Origin: Streptomyces roseofulvus
GTDB taxonomy: Bacteria > Actinomycetota > Actinomycetes > Streptomycetales > Streptomycetaceae
NCBI RefSeq assembly: GCF_039534915.1
Contig: NZ_BAAAWE010000001.1
Span: forward strand, 4,216,001-4,280,000
DNA length: 64,000 bases
Reading direction: 5' to 3'
The position numbers were made by a program, and so were the translations under genes. Under the pieces are notes generated by a model, which did no database searches, was not told where the DNA came from, and saw only the letters and a program-made list of their open reading frames with translations. This document shows, piece after piece, positions 9,733 through 17,139 of this stretch; positions within the stretch are counted from its first letter, which is position 1; each line of letters starts with the position of its first letter.

Positions 9733-10185
9733 TCAGGCCCGGACGCTCGGAAGGAGGGGTTCCGCGTTCTCCCAGCGGTCGATCTCGCAGCCGTTCGACC
9801 GGGAGAAACGGGCGTCGATCCGGCGCCCCTGCCAGGTGCCAATCACCTGTGCGGTGACCGGTCCGCCGTACAACTGGGTGCACATTCGGTCCGCCGGGAC
9901 CGGCGCGAAGGGGTTCTCCCCGGCGCGCGCGAAGCCCTCCAGGCGCTCGCAGGCCCGCTCGGCCGCCGGATGGTCGCCGCCCACCCGCCCGTCGCAGGTG
10001 AGCTTCCAGCTGCCGTCGGCCTCCGGGATGCCGCTCCCGGAGACGGTCACCGTCAGCGAGTCCGGCGGCGAGAGCAGCGGCAGCGGCGGCAGCTCCGGCA
10101 GCGGCACGGCGGAGGAGGCGCCCACGGAGGCGCCGGCGAGGCCGGTGGCGAGGGCGGTGGCGAGAACGAGACGGCGCAGCAGCAT
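9733..10185 (-). CDS. subtilisin-inhibitor-like (SSI family) secreted protein
   Basis: 150 residues. Signal peptide about 1-27 (MLLRRLVLATALATGLAG, then an Ala/Ser-rich end), followed by a proline-rich stretch and the SSI fold. Four cysteines in SSI positions (KLTCDG, ERACERL, RMCTQLYGG, SNGCEIDRW) predict two disulfides. SSI proteins inhibit secreted serine proteases through a loop next to the third cysteine; aligned with the classical C-P-M-V-Y-D loop, this one reads C-T-Q-L-Y-G, giving Gln at P1. The start is set by the signal peptide; upstream codons are in a GC-rich non-coding gap. Confidence 0.9.
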   Translation of the reverse strand: MLLRRLVLATALATGLAGASVGASSAVPLPELPPLPLLSPPDSLTVTVSGSGIPEADGSWKLTCDGRVGGDHPAAERACERLEGFARAGENPFAPVPADRMCTQLYGGPVTAQVIGTWQGRRIDARFSRSNGCEIDRWENAEPLLPSVRA

Positions 10186-10406
10186 CGAGCGACTCCGGGG
10201 AAGGAGGGGGCGGGGCGGGCGGTGATCGGACAGGGGTCGGGGCGTGGGCCGGGTCGGCGCGCCCCCGCCCTCTTCAACGCTCCGGCCCGCCGGGCGTTGC
10301 GCAACCGGGGTGCGCCGGGCGGGTGCGCACGGCGGTGCCGGTCGGTGGTGCCGGCAGGCGGGACGCCCGGCGGGGGGCGTGCGCGGTGCGCGGACGCGCC
10401 GAGGGC

Positions 10407-10503
10407 TTTGCCCTGGGCCCCGCCCGCCTAGTACGGTGAAAGCGATTGGTGACACGAGGCTCGCCTGTGTCATCATCTGCACGCACCCCGCGCATGCGCG
10501 GGG
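10407..10503 (+). promoter_or_regulatory. putative tRNA-Ser promoter and leader palindrome
   Basis: In the 324-nt gap between the SSI gene and tRNA-Ser, TTTGCC (10407-10412) and TAGTAC (10429-10434) are 16 bp apart and point toward the tRNA. A perfect 18-bp palindrome ccccgcgcatgcgcgggg occupies 10486-10503, just before the mature tRNA 5' end; it may form a processing or pause hairpin. Nothing else was recognised in this gap. Confidence 0.45.
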
Positions 10504-10509
10504 AGCGAG

Positions 10510-10599
10510 GAGGCGTCGCCTAGTCCGGTCTATGGCGCCGCACTGCTAATGCGGTTTGGGCTTTATCGTCCATCGAGGGTTCAAATCCCTCCGCCTCCG
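10510..10599 (+). tRNA. tRNA-Ser(GCT)
   Basis: Acceptor ggaggcg (10510-10516) pairs with cgcctcc (10592-10598), discriminator G at 10599. The anticodon loop reads ctGCTaa, decoding AGC/AGU. A long variable arm and the TTCAAAT T-loop make it a class II serine tRNA. CCA is not encoded. A GC-rich hairpin follows. Confidence 0.95.
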
Positions 10600-10605
10600 C
10601 GCTCA

Positions 10606-10635
10606 GGAAGCCCCGGCCCCACGGCCGGGGCTTCC
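10606..10635 (+). terminator. hairpin downstream of tRNA-Ser
   Basis: 13-bp perfect stem (10606-10618 with 10623-10635) with a 4-nt loop, starting 7 nt after the tRNA. There is no U-tract, as is usual in Streptomyces. Confidence 0.65.
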
Positions 10636-10856
10636 GCCGTTCCCGGCCCCGGCGCCGCCCTTCCGCGACGTGCTCGCGCACCGCCTCTTGCCCCGCGCCC
10701 CGATCCGTGCGCCCCTCAGGCCCGCCCGCGTGTGACCCCGGTCTCTTTCGGCCCCTTCAGCCCCGTTCCCACCCCCGGAACGCCACGGTCCACCCGACCG
10801 GCCGCCGCTCCTCCCGAGCGTGTTTCCGCAGGTCAGAGGGGGTGGGTCAATCGGAT

Positions 10857-10885
10857 TTCACAGGACGGCGGCAGTCATGTAATGT
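10857..10885 (+). promoter_or_regulatory. putative tRNA-Arg promoter
   Basis: TTCACA (10857-10862) and TAATGT (10880-10885) are exactly 17 bp apart and lie 65 nt upstream of the tRNA. Nothing else was recognised in the 350-nt gap between the two tRNAs apart from the hairpin at 10606. Confidence 0.5.
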
Positions 10886-10949
10886 TCTTCCTGTCGCCGG
10901 GACAGCGGGCCGAAAGGGCCGGGAAACGGAGACAAGAACAAAAGAACAA

Positions 10950-11022
10950 GCACTCGTAGCTTAACGGATAGAGCATCTGACTACGGATCAGAAGGTTGCA
11001 GGTTCGAATCCTGCCGAGTGCA
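10950..11022 (+). tRNA. tRNA-Arg(ACG)
   Basis: Acceptor gcactcg (10950-10956) pairs with cgagtgc (11015-11021), discriminator A at 11022. The anticodon stem tctga/tcaga encloses ctACGga. This is the tRNA whose A34 is converted to inosine by TadA, whose gene lies at 30434. CCA is not encoded. Confidence 0.95.
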
Positions 11023-11029
11023 CAGCGAA

Positions 11030-11058
11030 GAGGCCCGGACGAGAGTCCGGGCCTCTTG
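11030..11058 (+). terminator. rho-independent-like terminator after tRNA-Arg
   Basis: 11-bp perfect stem gaggcccggac/gtccgggcctc (11030-11040 with 11045-11055), GAGA loop, followed by a short T-containing tail ttgcgttt. Confidence 0.75.
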
Positions 11059-11153
11059 CGTTTGTCGGGGCGGAAGGGCGTTGCCAGGAGCGGGGGGCGT
11101 GGGGTTAGGTTCGGTTGATCTTATTTTTTGACTGAAAAGTGGGGGTGGGGGCC

Positions 11154-11519
11154 ATGGCGCTCTTCGGGAACGCGCACGCCATCGATCCGGCGCAGGCGCA
11201 GCAGGACTACGCGCGGCTGCTCGGCCAGGGGGAGCAGGTGCACGCCGCGTACCTGCTGATCCGCGACGTCATCTTCTTCACCGACCGGCGGCTCGTGCTC
11301 GTCGACAAGCAGGGCATCACCGGCAAGAAGGTCGAGTACCACTCGATCCCGTACCGGAGCATCACGCACTTCGCCGTCGAGACGGCCGGCACCTTCGACC
11401 TCGACGCCGAGCTGAAGATCTGGATCTCGGGCCAGGCCCTGCCGGTCACCAAGACGTTCACCAAGGGTGTGGACATCTACGAGGTGCAGGCGATCCTCAC
11501 GCAGTTCGTCGCCCGCTGA
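11154..11519 (+). CDS. bacterial PH-domain protein (YokE-like)
   Basis: 121 residues forming one bacterial pleckstrin-homology-like domain: FFTDRRLVLVDKQGITGKKV (about 38-57), the IPYRSITHFAVETAG strand pair, and a C-terminal helix GVDIYEVQAILTQFVAR. No signal peptide or membrane helix. The ATG at 11154 is preferred to the upstream GTG at 11139 because the G-rich Shine-Dalgarno stretch 11141-11150 lies between them. Cellular role is not known; small PH-domain proteins of this kind are widespread in actinobacteria and firmicutes. Confidence 0.85.
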   Translation: MALFGNAHAIDPAQAQQDYARLLGQGEQVHAAYLLIRDVIFFTDRRLVLVDKQGITGKKVEYHSIPYRSITHFAVETAGTFDLDAELKIWISGQALPVTKTFTKGVDIYEVQAILTQFVAR

Positions 11520-11563
11520 CGCACGCCGACGGCCCGTCCGACGGCGGGCGCGGAGATTACTAC

Positions 11564-11597
11564 GAAGGCCCCGGGTTTGCCCGGGGCCTTCCCCTTT
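11564..11597 (+). terminator. terminator after PH-domain gene
   Basis: 12-bp perfect stem (11564-11575 with 11580-11591), 4-nt loop, followed by ccctttt. Confidence 0.8.
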
Positions 11598-11670
11598 TGG
11601 GTGAACCCATCTGATTTGCATGTCAGTTGAATATGCCTTCGGCCTAACGTGCGGGTGGAGGTGATGATCG

Positions 11671-12501
11671 TTGGACGCGATCGACATCGATGACTTCGTA
11701 CGGGCCGCCGCCGGGGGCCGGTTGAGGCGGCTGACGGCGATCGACGGGGCGCACTGGTTCCCCGTCGTGGACGTGGCCCGGCGGCTCGGGTACCCGGGGC
11801 CGCGCGAGGCGCTGCGGAGCGTGGCCCTGCCCGCCTGGTGCCTGGCGCCCGCCCGGGAGCTGGCGCCCAGCCGGGACATACTCGTCCGCAGCGGCATCCG
11901 CGGCACCGCGCGGATGGTCAGCCTCGCCGGACTCGTGCAGCTCGTCACCGCCTGCCGCTCGCCCGAGGCCCAGCCCTTCCGGGCCTGGGTCGGGGAGCTG
12001 GTGGCCGAGGTGCAGCGGCACGGCGGCTACGGGCTCGAACCGGCGCCGGCGCACGGCGGGTTCGTGCTGCCGCCCGAACTCGTCGACGTCCTCGTCCGGC
12101 TGGAGAGCCGCTTCGACGAGACCGCCGTGGGCCTCACGGGGCACGCCGGGTACGCGGAACTGCTGCGGGAGACCCGGCTCAGCCTCTCAAGGGTCGCCGA
12201 CTCCCTTGAGCGCACGTTCGCCGTCCCCCGCCAGCGCGGCGGCGAGGACCGGCCCCGGCTCAGCGCGCAGGAACTCGTCGAGTCCTGGGAGATCAGCGGC
12301 GACATGCGGGCCGTCGCCAGCTTCCTCGCCCCCGCCCTCGTCCGCGGCGGCGTCCGCTGCCGCCCGCAGGACGTCACCCGGCGCACCGGGCTCTCCGGCG
12401 AGCGCGTCCGCGACTGCGTCCGGCTGCTCATTGAGCGGGGCTGCATGCGCGAGGTCGGGGACCCCCGGCCGGACGGGACCCGGATCTACGTGCTGCCCTG
12501 A
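11671..12501 (+). CDS. BRO-N domain protein with C-terminal winged-helix-like region
   Basis: 276 residues. The N-terminal ~100 residues match the BRO-N/antirepressor fold (WFPVVDVARRLGYPGPREAL, then LVRSGIRGTARMVSLAGLVQ and AQPFRAWVGELV). The C-terminal part (about 195-276) looks like a helix-turn-helix/winged-helix (VTRRTGLSGERVRDCVRLLI). The start is an unusual TTG at 11671, supported by a perfect Shine-Dalgarno GGAGGTGAT at 11657-11665 and by no in-frame ATG/GTG nearby. BRO-N proteins are mostly phage antirepressors or DNA-binding proteins; this copy sits behind two tRNA genes but no other phage gene is present, so it appears to be domesticated. Confidence 0.82.
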   Translation: MDAIDIDDFVRAAAGGRLRRLTAIDGAHWFPVVDVARRLGYPGPREALRSVALPAWCLAPARELAPSRDILVRSGIRGTARMVSLAGLVQLVTACRSPEAQPFRAWVGELVAEVQRHGGYGLEPAPAHGGFVLPPELVDVLVRLESRFDETAVGLTGHAGYAELLRETRLSLSRVADSLERTFAVPRQRGGEDRPRLSAQELVESWEISGDMRAVASFLAPALVRGGVRCRPQDVTRRTGLSGERVRDCVRLLIERGCMREVGDPRPDGTRIYVLP

Positions 12502-12528
12502 GGGGGAGGATGGGGGAAGGACAAGGAC

Positions 12529-13404
12529 GTGGGAGGCGGTCCGGCCGTGTGGCGGAGTGGTGGCGTCGGGTGGAGCGGGGGCTCGGCCGGGCTGCGCTGG
12601 TGGGGCGGGCGGGTGAGCCCGGTCGGTTACGGGCTGCCGCTCGCCTTCCGGGCCGTCGGGGGCCGGGCCTGCGCCGGGGCGCGGAGCAACGCCTGCCCCG
12701 TCGGCGCCGCGGTGCCGGCCCGGTCGACCGGCGGACTCTGCCCCGACTGCGCGCGCCTCGACCGGGCCCACTCCGTCGCCGCCGACACCTTCGCCGACGA
12801 CCCCCGGCCCTACCGGGTCTACCTCGCCTGGTTCGGGGCCGGCACGGTCAAGGTCGGCATCACCGGGGAGCACCGGGGGGACGCGCGGCTGCGGGAGCAG
12901 GGCGCCGTCGCCTTCTGCTGGCTCGGGCGCGGGCCGCTGATGGCCGCCCGGCGTACCGAGGAGGTGCTGCGGCAGGCGCTCGGCGTGCCCGACCGGGTGT
13001 CGTACGAGCGGAAGCGGGCGCTGCGGGTCGGGCTGCCGGACGCCGGGGCCCGGGCCGCGGAGATCGAGGAGCTGTACGGGCGGGCCCTCGGCGTCGGCGG
13101 CTGGGGCGACACCCTGGAGGCGCTGCCCTGCACCGCGTACGACCACGGGGAGCTCTTCGGCCTGGGCGCGCTGCCGCCGCTCGACGGGACCGTCACCGAG
13201 CTCGTCGAGGGCGGGGTCGTCACCGGGCGGGTGCTCGCCGCCGCCGGCCCCGACCTGCACCTGCGCGACCCCGGCGGACGCCACCTCGTGCTCGACGGGC
13301 GGCTGCTCGGCGGCTGGGGGCTGGAGCGGTGCGGGCCGGACGACGCCTGGAGCGTGCCCGTCGGCGGCGCGCCCGCGACCGGCGGCCAGGAGGGGCTGTT
13401 CTGA
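12529..13404 (+). CDS. DUF2797 protein with Cys-rich N-terminus and GIY-YIG-like segment
   Basis: 291 residues. A cysteine cluster near residues 48-75 (RACAGARSNACP, then GLCPDC) suggests a zinc site. It is followed by RVYLAWFGAGTVKVGIT (about 95-111), which resembles the first strands of GIY-YIG/T5orf172 nuclease-like domains. C-terminal region is beta-rich (GRVLAAAGPDLHLRDPGGRH). GTG at 12529 follows GGAAGG by about 8 nt. It starts 28 nt after the BRO-N gene. Function unknown; no catalytic claim can be made without checking the conserved Arg/Glu of GIY-YIG enzymes. Confidence 0.8.
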   Translation: MGGGPAVWRSGGVGWSGGSAGLRWWGGRVSPVGYGLPLAFRAVGGRACAGARSNACPVGAAVPARSTGGLCPDCARLDRAHSVAADTFADDPRPYRVYLAWFGAGTVKVGITGEHRGDARLREQGAVAFCWLGRGPLMAARRTEEVLRQALGVPDRVSYERKRALRVGLPDAGARAAEIEELYGRALGVGGWGDTLEALPCTAYDHGELFGLGALPPLDGTVTELVEGGVVTGRVLAAAGPDLHLRDPGGRHLVLDGRLLGGWGLERCGPDDAWSVPVGGAPATGGQEGLF

Positions 13405-13488
13405 CCCGGGGCGCCGCTTCGTAAAGTCTTGGATCCCTTCGGCCGGTGGCTGTGGACACCGGCGGCCCGCCCCGGCGAGGGTGATCAC

Positions 13489-13824
13489 ATGACCCAGAAA
13501 CCGATCTCCGGGCTCGAACCCCCTTACTACACCGCTGTCTTCACCTCCCTGCGGCCCGACGCCCCCGAGGGGTACGCCGAGACCGCCGCCGAGCTGCGCG
13601 AGCGGGTCGGCTCCGTCCCCGGCTTCCTCGGCTACGAGTCCGCCCGCACCCCCGGTGGCCTCGGCATCACCGTCGCCTACTTCCGCGACCTGGAGGCCCT
13701 CGACGCCTGGCGCCTCGACGCCACGCACATGGCGGCGAAGGAGCACGGGCGCGCGCACTGGTACGAGGCGTACAGCTGCCACATCGGGAAGGTCGAGCGG
13801 AGCTACGGCTTTGAGCGGGAGTGA
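13489..13824 (+). CDS. antibiotic biosynthesis monooxygenase (ABM)-fold protein
   Basis: 111 residues, a ferredoxin-like alpha/beta barrel: PPYYTAVFTSLRPDA, VPGFLGYESARTPGGLGITV, then YFRDLEALDAWRLDATHMAA and HWYEAYSCHIGKVERSYGF. GAGGGTGATC upstream of ATG 13489 gives a good ribosome site. ABM-fold proteins are dimers that act on heme, quinones or polyketides, or only bind small molecules; no cofactor partner is visible. The stop codon overlaps the start of the amidohydrolase gene, suggesting co-translation. Confidence 0.85.
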   Translation: MTQKPISGLEPPYYTAVFTSLRPDAPEGYAETAAELRERVGSVPGFLGYESARTPGGLGITVAYFRDLEALDAWRLDATHMAAKEHGRAHWYEAYSCHIGKVERSYGFERE

Positions 13825-14698
13825 CGAGAGCGCGGCCGTCCGCGGCCTGACCGCGCGGCTCGGACTGCCCGGGCTCGTCGACGTGCACACCCACTTCATG
13901 CCGAAGAACGTCCTCGACAAGGTCTGGGCGTACTTCGACGCCGTCGGGCCGCTCACCGGACAGCCCTGGCCCATCACCTACCGCGAGGAGGAGGACCGGC
14001 GGGTCGAGCTGCTGCGTGGCTTCGGTGTGCTCGCCTTCACCTCGATGCTCTATCCGCACAAGCCCGGGATGGGCGCCTGGCTCAACGCCTGGGCCGCCGA
14101 GTTCGCCGCGCGGACGCCCGGCTGTCTGCACACGGCGACCTTCTTCCCCGAGCCCGGGGCCGCCGGATACGTCCGGCGGGCCCTCGACGACGGGGCCCGG
14201 GTCTTCAAGGTGCACGTCCAGGTCGGCGGCTTCGATCCGAACGATCCGCTGCTCGACGCGGTGTGGGGGCTGCTCGCCGAGAGCGGTACGCCGGTCGTCG
14301 TCCACTGCGGCTCCGGGCCCGCGCCCGGTGCCTTCACCGGGCCGGGACCGGCGGGGGAGCTGCTCGCCCGGCACCCGCGGCTGCGGATGGTCGTGGCGCA
14401 CATGGGGATGCCGGAGTACGTGGACTTCCTCGGGCTCGCGGAGCGGTACGCGGGCGTGCACCTGGACACCACCATGGCGTTCACCGACTTCAGCGAGCGG
14501 CTCGCGCCCTTCCCGCGCGACGCGCTCAAGCGGCTGGCCGACCTCCAGGACCGGATCCTGCTCGGCTCCGACTTCCCGAACATCCCGTACCCCTACGTCC
14601 ACCAGCTCCACGCCCTCGAACGGCTCGGGCTCGGCGACGACTGGCTCCGGGCGGTCCTGCACGACAACGGGGCCGCGATGTTTCACGTGAAACCCTGA
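13811..14698 (+). CDS. amidohydrolase family protein (TIM barrel, metal dependent)
   Basis: 295 residues. The N-terminal DVHTHF motif and later VHCGSG, VVAHMGMPEY and LLGSDFPNIPY segments are the strand-end metal and catalytic positions of the amidohydrolase-2 family (decarboxylases and lactonases). The best start is TTG at 13811, which overlaps the preceding gene by 14 nt and has GGAG about 10 nt upstream; no ATG or GTG lies in frame before the DVHTHF motif. The last codons contain a parS site. Substrate is unknown. Confidence 0.8.
   Translation: MSGSDESAAVRGLTARLGLPGLVDVHTHFMPKNVLDKVWAYFDAVGPLTGQPWPITYREEEDRRVELLRGFGVLAFTSMLYPHKPGMGAWLNAWAAEFAARTPGCLHTATFFPEPGAAGYVRRALDDGARVFKVHVQVGGFDPNDPLLDAVWGLLAESGTPVVVHCGSGPAPGAFTGPGPAGELLARHPRLRMVVAHMGMPEYVDFLGLAERYAGVHLDTTMAFTDFSERLAPFPRDALKRLADLQDRILLGSDFPNIPYPYVHQLHALERLGLGDDWLRAVLHDNGAAMFHVKP
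14680..14693. promoter_or_regulatory. parS: parS centromere site (ParB binding)
   Basis: The perfect palindrome GTTTCACGTGAAAC is the Streptomyces parS consensus. It lies inside the last codons of the amidohydrolase gene, encoding FHVK, and ends 5 nt before its stop codon finishes. parS sites in Streptomyces cluster around oriC, so this fixes the window as origin-proximal. Confidence 0.9.
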
Positions 14699-14733
14699 CC
14701 GGAGGGATCCCCGACCGGACCGGCTCCCCCGGT

Positions 14734-14755
14734 TTCTCAGGGAATTCACAGGAAA
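14734..14755 (+). promoter_or_regulatory. 11-bp direct repeats, likely OmpR-type response-regulator site
   Basis: TTCTCAGGGAA (14734-14744) is followed head-to-tail by TTCACAGGAAA (14745-14755), 9 of 11 identical. One helical turn per repeat is typical of OmpR/PhoB-family dimers. It lies 41-62 nt before the response-regulator start, suggesting autoregulation. A related repeat occurs at 17079-17100. Confidence 0.6.
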
Positions 14756-14795
14756 GCGCAAGGGGGATCTCAGCGGCGACGGCGAGCGTGGGGCC

Positions 14796-15551
14796 ATGAC
14801 CGTCACCACTCGCAGCACTTCAGCCCGCCGCGGCACCCGCGCCGATCTGCTCCGTGCCGACGGCAGCGCCGTCCGCGTCCTCGTCGTCGACGACGAGGCG
14901 TCCCTCTCCGAACTGCTCTCGATGGCCCTGCGCTACGAGGGCTGGCAGGTCCGCAGCGCCGGCGACGGGGCCGGTGCCCTGCGGGCCGTGCGCGAGTTCC
15001 GGCCCGACGTCGTCATCCTGGACATCATGCTCCCGGACGTCGACGGGCTCAGCCTGCTCGGCTCGATCCGGCGCGAGCTGCCCGAGGTGCCGGTTCTCTT
15101 CCTCACGGCGAAGGACGCCGTCGAGGACCGGATCGCCGGGCTCACCGCCGGCGGCGACGACTACGTCACCAAGCCGTTCAGCCTGGAGGAGGTCGTCGCC
15201 CGGCTGCGCGGCCTGATCCGGCGCTCCGGGGCCGCCCAGGCCCGCAGCGAGTCGCTGCTGACGGTCGGCGACCTCACCCTCGACGAGGACAGCCACGAGG
15301 TCACCCGGGGCGGCGACTCCCTCCACCTCACCGCGACCGAGTTCGAGCTCCTGCGGTACCTCATGCGCAACCCGCGCCGGGTGCTCAGCAAGGCGCAGAT
15401 CCTCGACCGCGTGTGGTCGTACGACTTCGGCGGCCAGGCCAACGTGGTCGAGCTGTACATCTCCTACCTGCGGCGGAAGATCGACGCCGGCCGCTCGCCG
15501 ATGATCCACACCCGCCGGGGGGCCGGCTACCTCATCAAGCCGGGGGAGTAG
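14796..15551 (+). CDS. OmpR/PhoB-family response regulator
   Basis: 251 residues. Receiver domain about 27-140 with acidic pair VDDE, phospho-acceptor in VVILDIMLPDVDG (Asp about 73), FLTAKDAVEDRIAG and the VTKPF lysine. The winged-helix output domain (about 155-250) has LTATEFELLRYLMRNPRRVL and the wing IHTRRGAGYLI. The first 25 residues are an extra basic/Ser/Thr tail. The histidine kinase gene follows after 5 nt and two membrane glycosyltransferases after that, so the system probably controls cell-envelope glycosylation and itself. Confidence 0.93.
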   Translation: MTVTTRSTSARRGTRADLLRADGSAVRVLVVDDEASLSELLSMALRYEGWQVRSAGDGAGALRAVREFRPDVVILDIMLPDVDGLSLLGSIRRELPEVPVLFLTAKDAVEDRIAGLTAGGDDYVTKPFSLEEVVARLRGLIRRSGAAQARSESLLTVGDLTLDEDSHEVTRGGDSLHLTATEFELLRYLMRNPRRVLSKAQILDRVWSYDFGGQANVVELYISYLRRKIDAGRSPMIHTRRGAGYLIKPGE

Positions 15552-15556
15552 CCCCC

Positions 15557-17113
15557 ATGCGCCTCCGTTCCCGGCGGCCGTGGTCGCTGCGGACGCGCCT
15601 GGTGGTCTCCGCCGTCGCGCTGATCGCGGTCGTCGCCACCGTCATCGGCACGGTCACCACCATCGCGTACCGCTCCTACCTCTACGACCGGGCCGACGAG
15701 CAGCTGACCGCGCTCGGCCAGCGGGCCGCCGGGCCGCCGGTGCCGCCGCCCGGCGGCCCGCTCCGGGAACGCTCACCGCTCTCCGTCCTCGGCGACCCGG
15801 GCTCCCCGATCGGTGCCCTCGTCGCCGTCGTCGAGGGCGGTGAGGGCGGCGAGGTCACCGAGGCCGGCTACTCGACGGAGACGGAGACGGCCGGCGGCGC
15901 CACCGGCGAGCGGCCCCTCTTCCCGGTCGAGAAGCTGGACGCGGCGCAGACGAACGCGCTCGCCGCCGTTCCCCGCGACGGGCGGGCGCACACCGTGGAA
16001 CTGCCCGGCGGGCTCGGCGCGTACCGGGTCGTCTACGCCGAGGGCTACCGCGACGCCGTCCTCACCGGCATCCCGCTCGCCGAGGTCGAGAACGCCCTCT
16101 CCACCCTCGTCCTCGTCGAACTCAGCCTCACCGCGGCCTCCCTCGCCGCCGCCTCCCTCGCCGGGACGGTGCTCGTACGGATCGCGCTGCGGCCGCTGCG
16201 CCGGGTAGCCGCCACCGCCGCCCAGGTCGCCCGGCTGCCGCTGCACAGCGGCGAGGTGGCGCTCCACCAGCGGGTCCCGGAGGCCGAGGCCGATCCACGC
16301 ACCGAGGTCGGACAGGTCGGCGCCGCCCTCAACCGGATGCTCGACCACGTCCACGCGGCCCTCGACGCCCGCCAGCAGAGCGAGACCCGGGTCCGGCGGT
16401 TCGTCGCCGACGCCAGCCACGAACTGCGCACCCCGCTCGCCTCCATCCGCGGCTACGCCGAACTGACCCGGCGCGGACGCGAGGAGTGCGGGCCCGACAC
16501 CCGGCACGCGCTCGGCCGGATCGAGTCCGAGGCCACCCGGATGACGGGCCTGGTCGAGGACCTGCTGCTGCTCGCCCGGCTCGACGCCGGGCGCCCCCTC
16601 GCGGACGAGACCACCGACCTCGTCCCGCTGGTCGTGGACGCCCTCGGCGACGCCCGCGCCGCCGGACCCGACCACCACTGGCGCCTCGAACTGCCCGGCG
16701 ACGGCGGACCGGCGGCCGTCCGCGGCGACCCCGCCCGGCTCCAGCAGGTGCTCCTCAACCTGCTCGCCAACGCCCGCACCCACACCCCGCCCGGGACCAC
16801 CGTCACCGCCCGCGTCCGGGGCGAGGGCACGACCGTCGTCGTCGAGATCCAGGACGACGGGCCCGGCATCCCGCCCGAGCTGCTGCCCGCCGTCTTCGAA
16901 CGGTTCGCGCGCGGCGACGCCTCCCGCTCCCGGCACGCCGGGTCCACCGGCCTCGGCCTCGCCATCGTGCGGGCCGTCGTCACCGCCCACGGCGGCGGGG
17001 TGACCGTCGCGTCGGTCCCCGGCCGCACCGTCTTCTCGGTGACCCTGCCGGCGGAGAGGAACCCCACGGACGCAGACTCACAGGCTGACCACAGGCTGAT
17101 CACACCGGCGTGA
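15557..17113 (+). CDS. sensor histidine kinase, two transmembrane helices
   Basis: 518 residues. TM1 at about 14-37 (LVVSAVALIAVVATVIGTVT), an extracytoplasmic domain of about 140 residues with Gly/Glu-rich stretches, TM2 at about 178-205 (LSTLVLVELSLTAASLAAAS), HAMP, then the H-box VADASHELRTPLASIRGYAE, N-box NLLANARTH, and G-boxes DDGPGIP and GSTGLGLAIV. The periplasmic domain has no recognisable fold. The 3' end of the gene carries an 11-bp direct repeat that may be a binding site for the cognate regulator. Confidence 0.93.
   Translation: MRLRSRRPWSLRTRLVVSAVALIAVVATVIGTVTTIAYRSYLYDRADEQLTALGQRAAGPPVPPPGGPLRERSPLSVLGDPGSPIGALVAVVEGGEGGEVTEAGYSTETETAGGATGERPLFPVEKLDAAQTNALAAVPRDGRAHTVELPGGLGAYRVVYAEGYRDAVLTGIPLAEVENALSTLVLVELSLTAASLAAASLAGTVLVRIALRPLRRVAATAAQVARLPLHSGEVALHQRVPEAEADPRTEVGQVGAALNRMLDHVHAALDARQQSETRVRRFVADASHELRTPLASIRGYAELTRRGREECGPDTRHALGRIESEATRMTGLVEDLLLLARLDAGRPLADETTDLVPLVVDALGDARAAGPDHHWRLELPGDGGPAAVRGDPARLQQVLLNLLANARTHTPPGTTVTARVRGEGTTVVVEIQDDGPGIPPELLPAVFERFARGDASRSRHAGSTGLGLAIVRAVVTAHGGGVTVASVPGRTVFSVTLPAERNPTDADSQADHRLITPA
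17079..17111 (+). promoter_or_regulatory. 11-bp direct repeats upstream of the glycosyltransferase genes
   Basis: CACAGGCTGAC (17079-17089) is followed directly by CACAGGCTGAT (17090-17100), 10 of 11 identical, and by a weaker third unit (17101-17111). Period and core (ACAGG) match the repeats at 14734, so the same response regulator could bind here, inside the end of the kinase gene and just before the glycosyltransferase start. Confidence 0.6.
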
Positions 17114-17139
17114 CAGCGGGCCCGGCGAGGGTCCTGGAC

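Noticed and set aside
10510..12501. Prophage remnant at tRNA-Ser/tRNA-Arg
   Set aside because: Only the BRO-N protein is phage-like; I saw no duplicated tRNA 3' end (att site) and no other phage gene.
13489..14698. Part of an antibiotic biosynthetic cluster
   Set aside because: An ABM-fold protein and an amidohydrolase alone are not evidence; no synthase, carrier protein or tailoring set is nearby.
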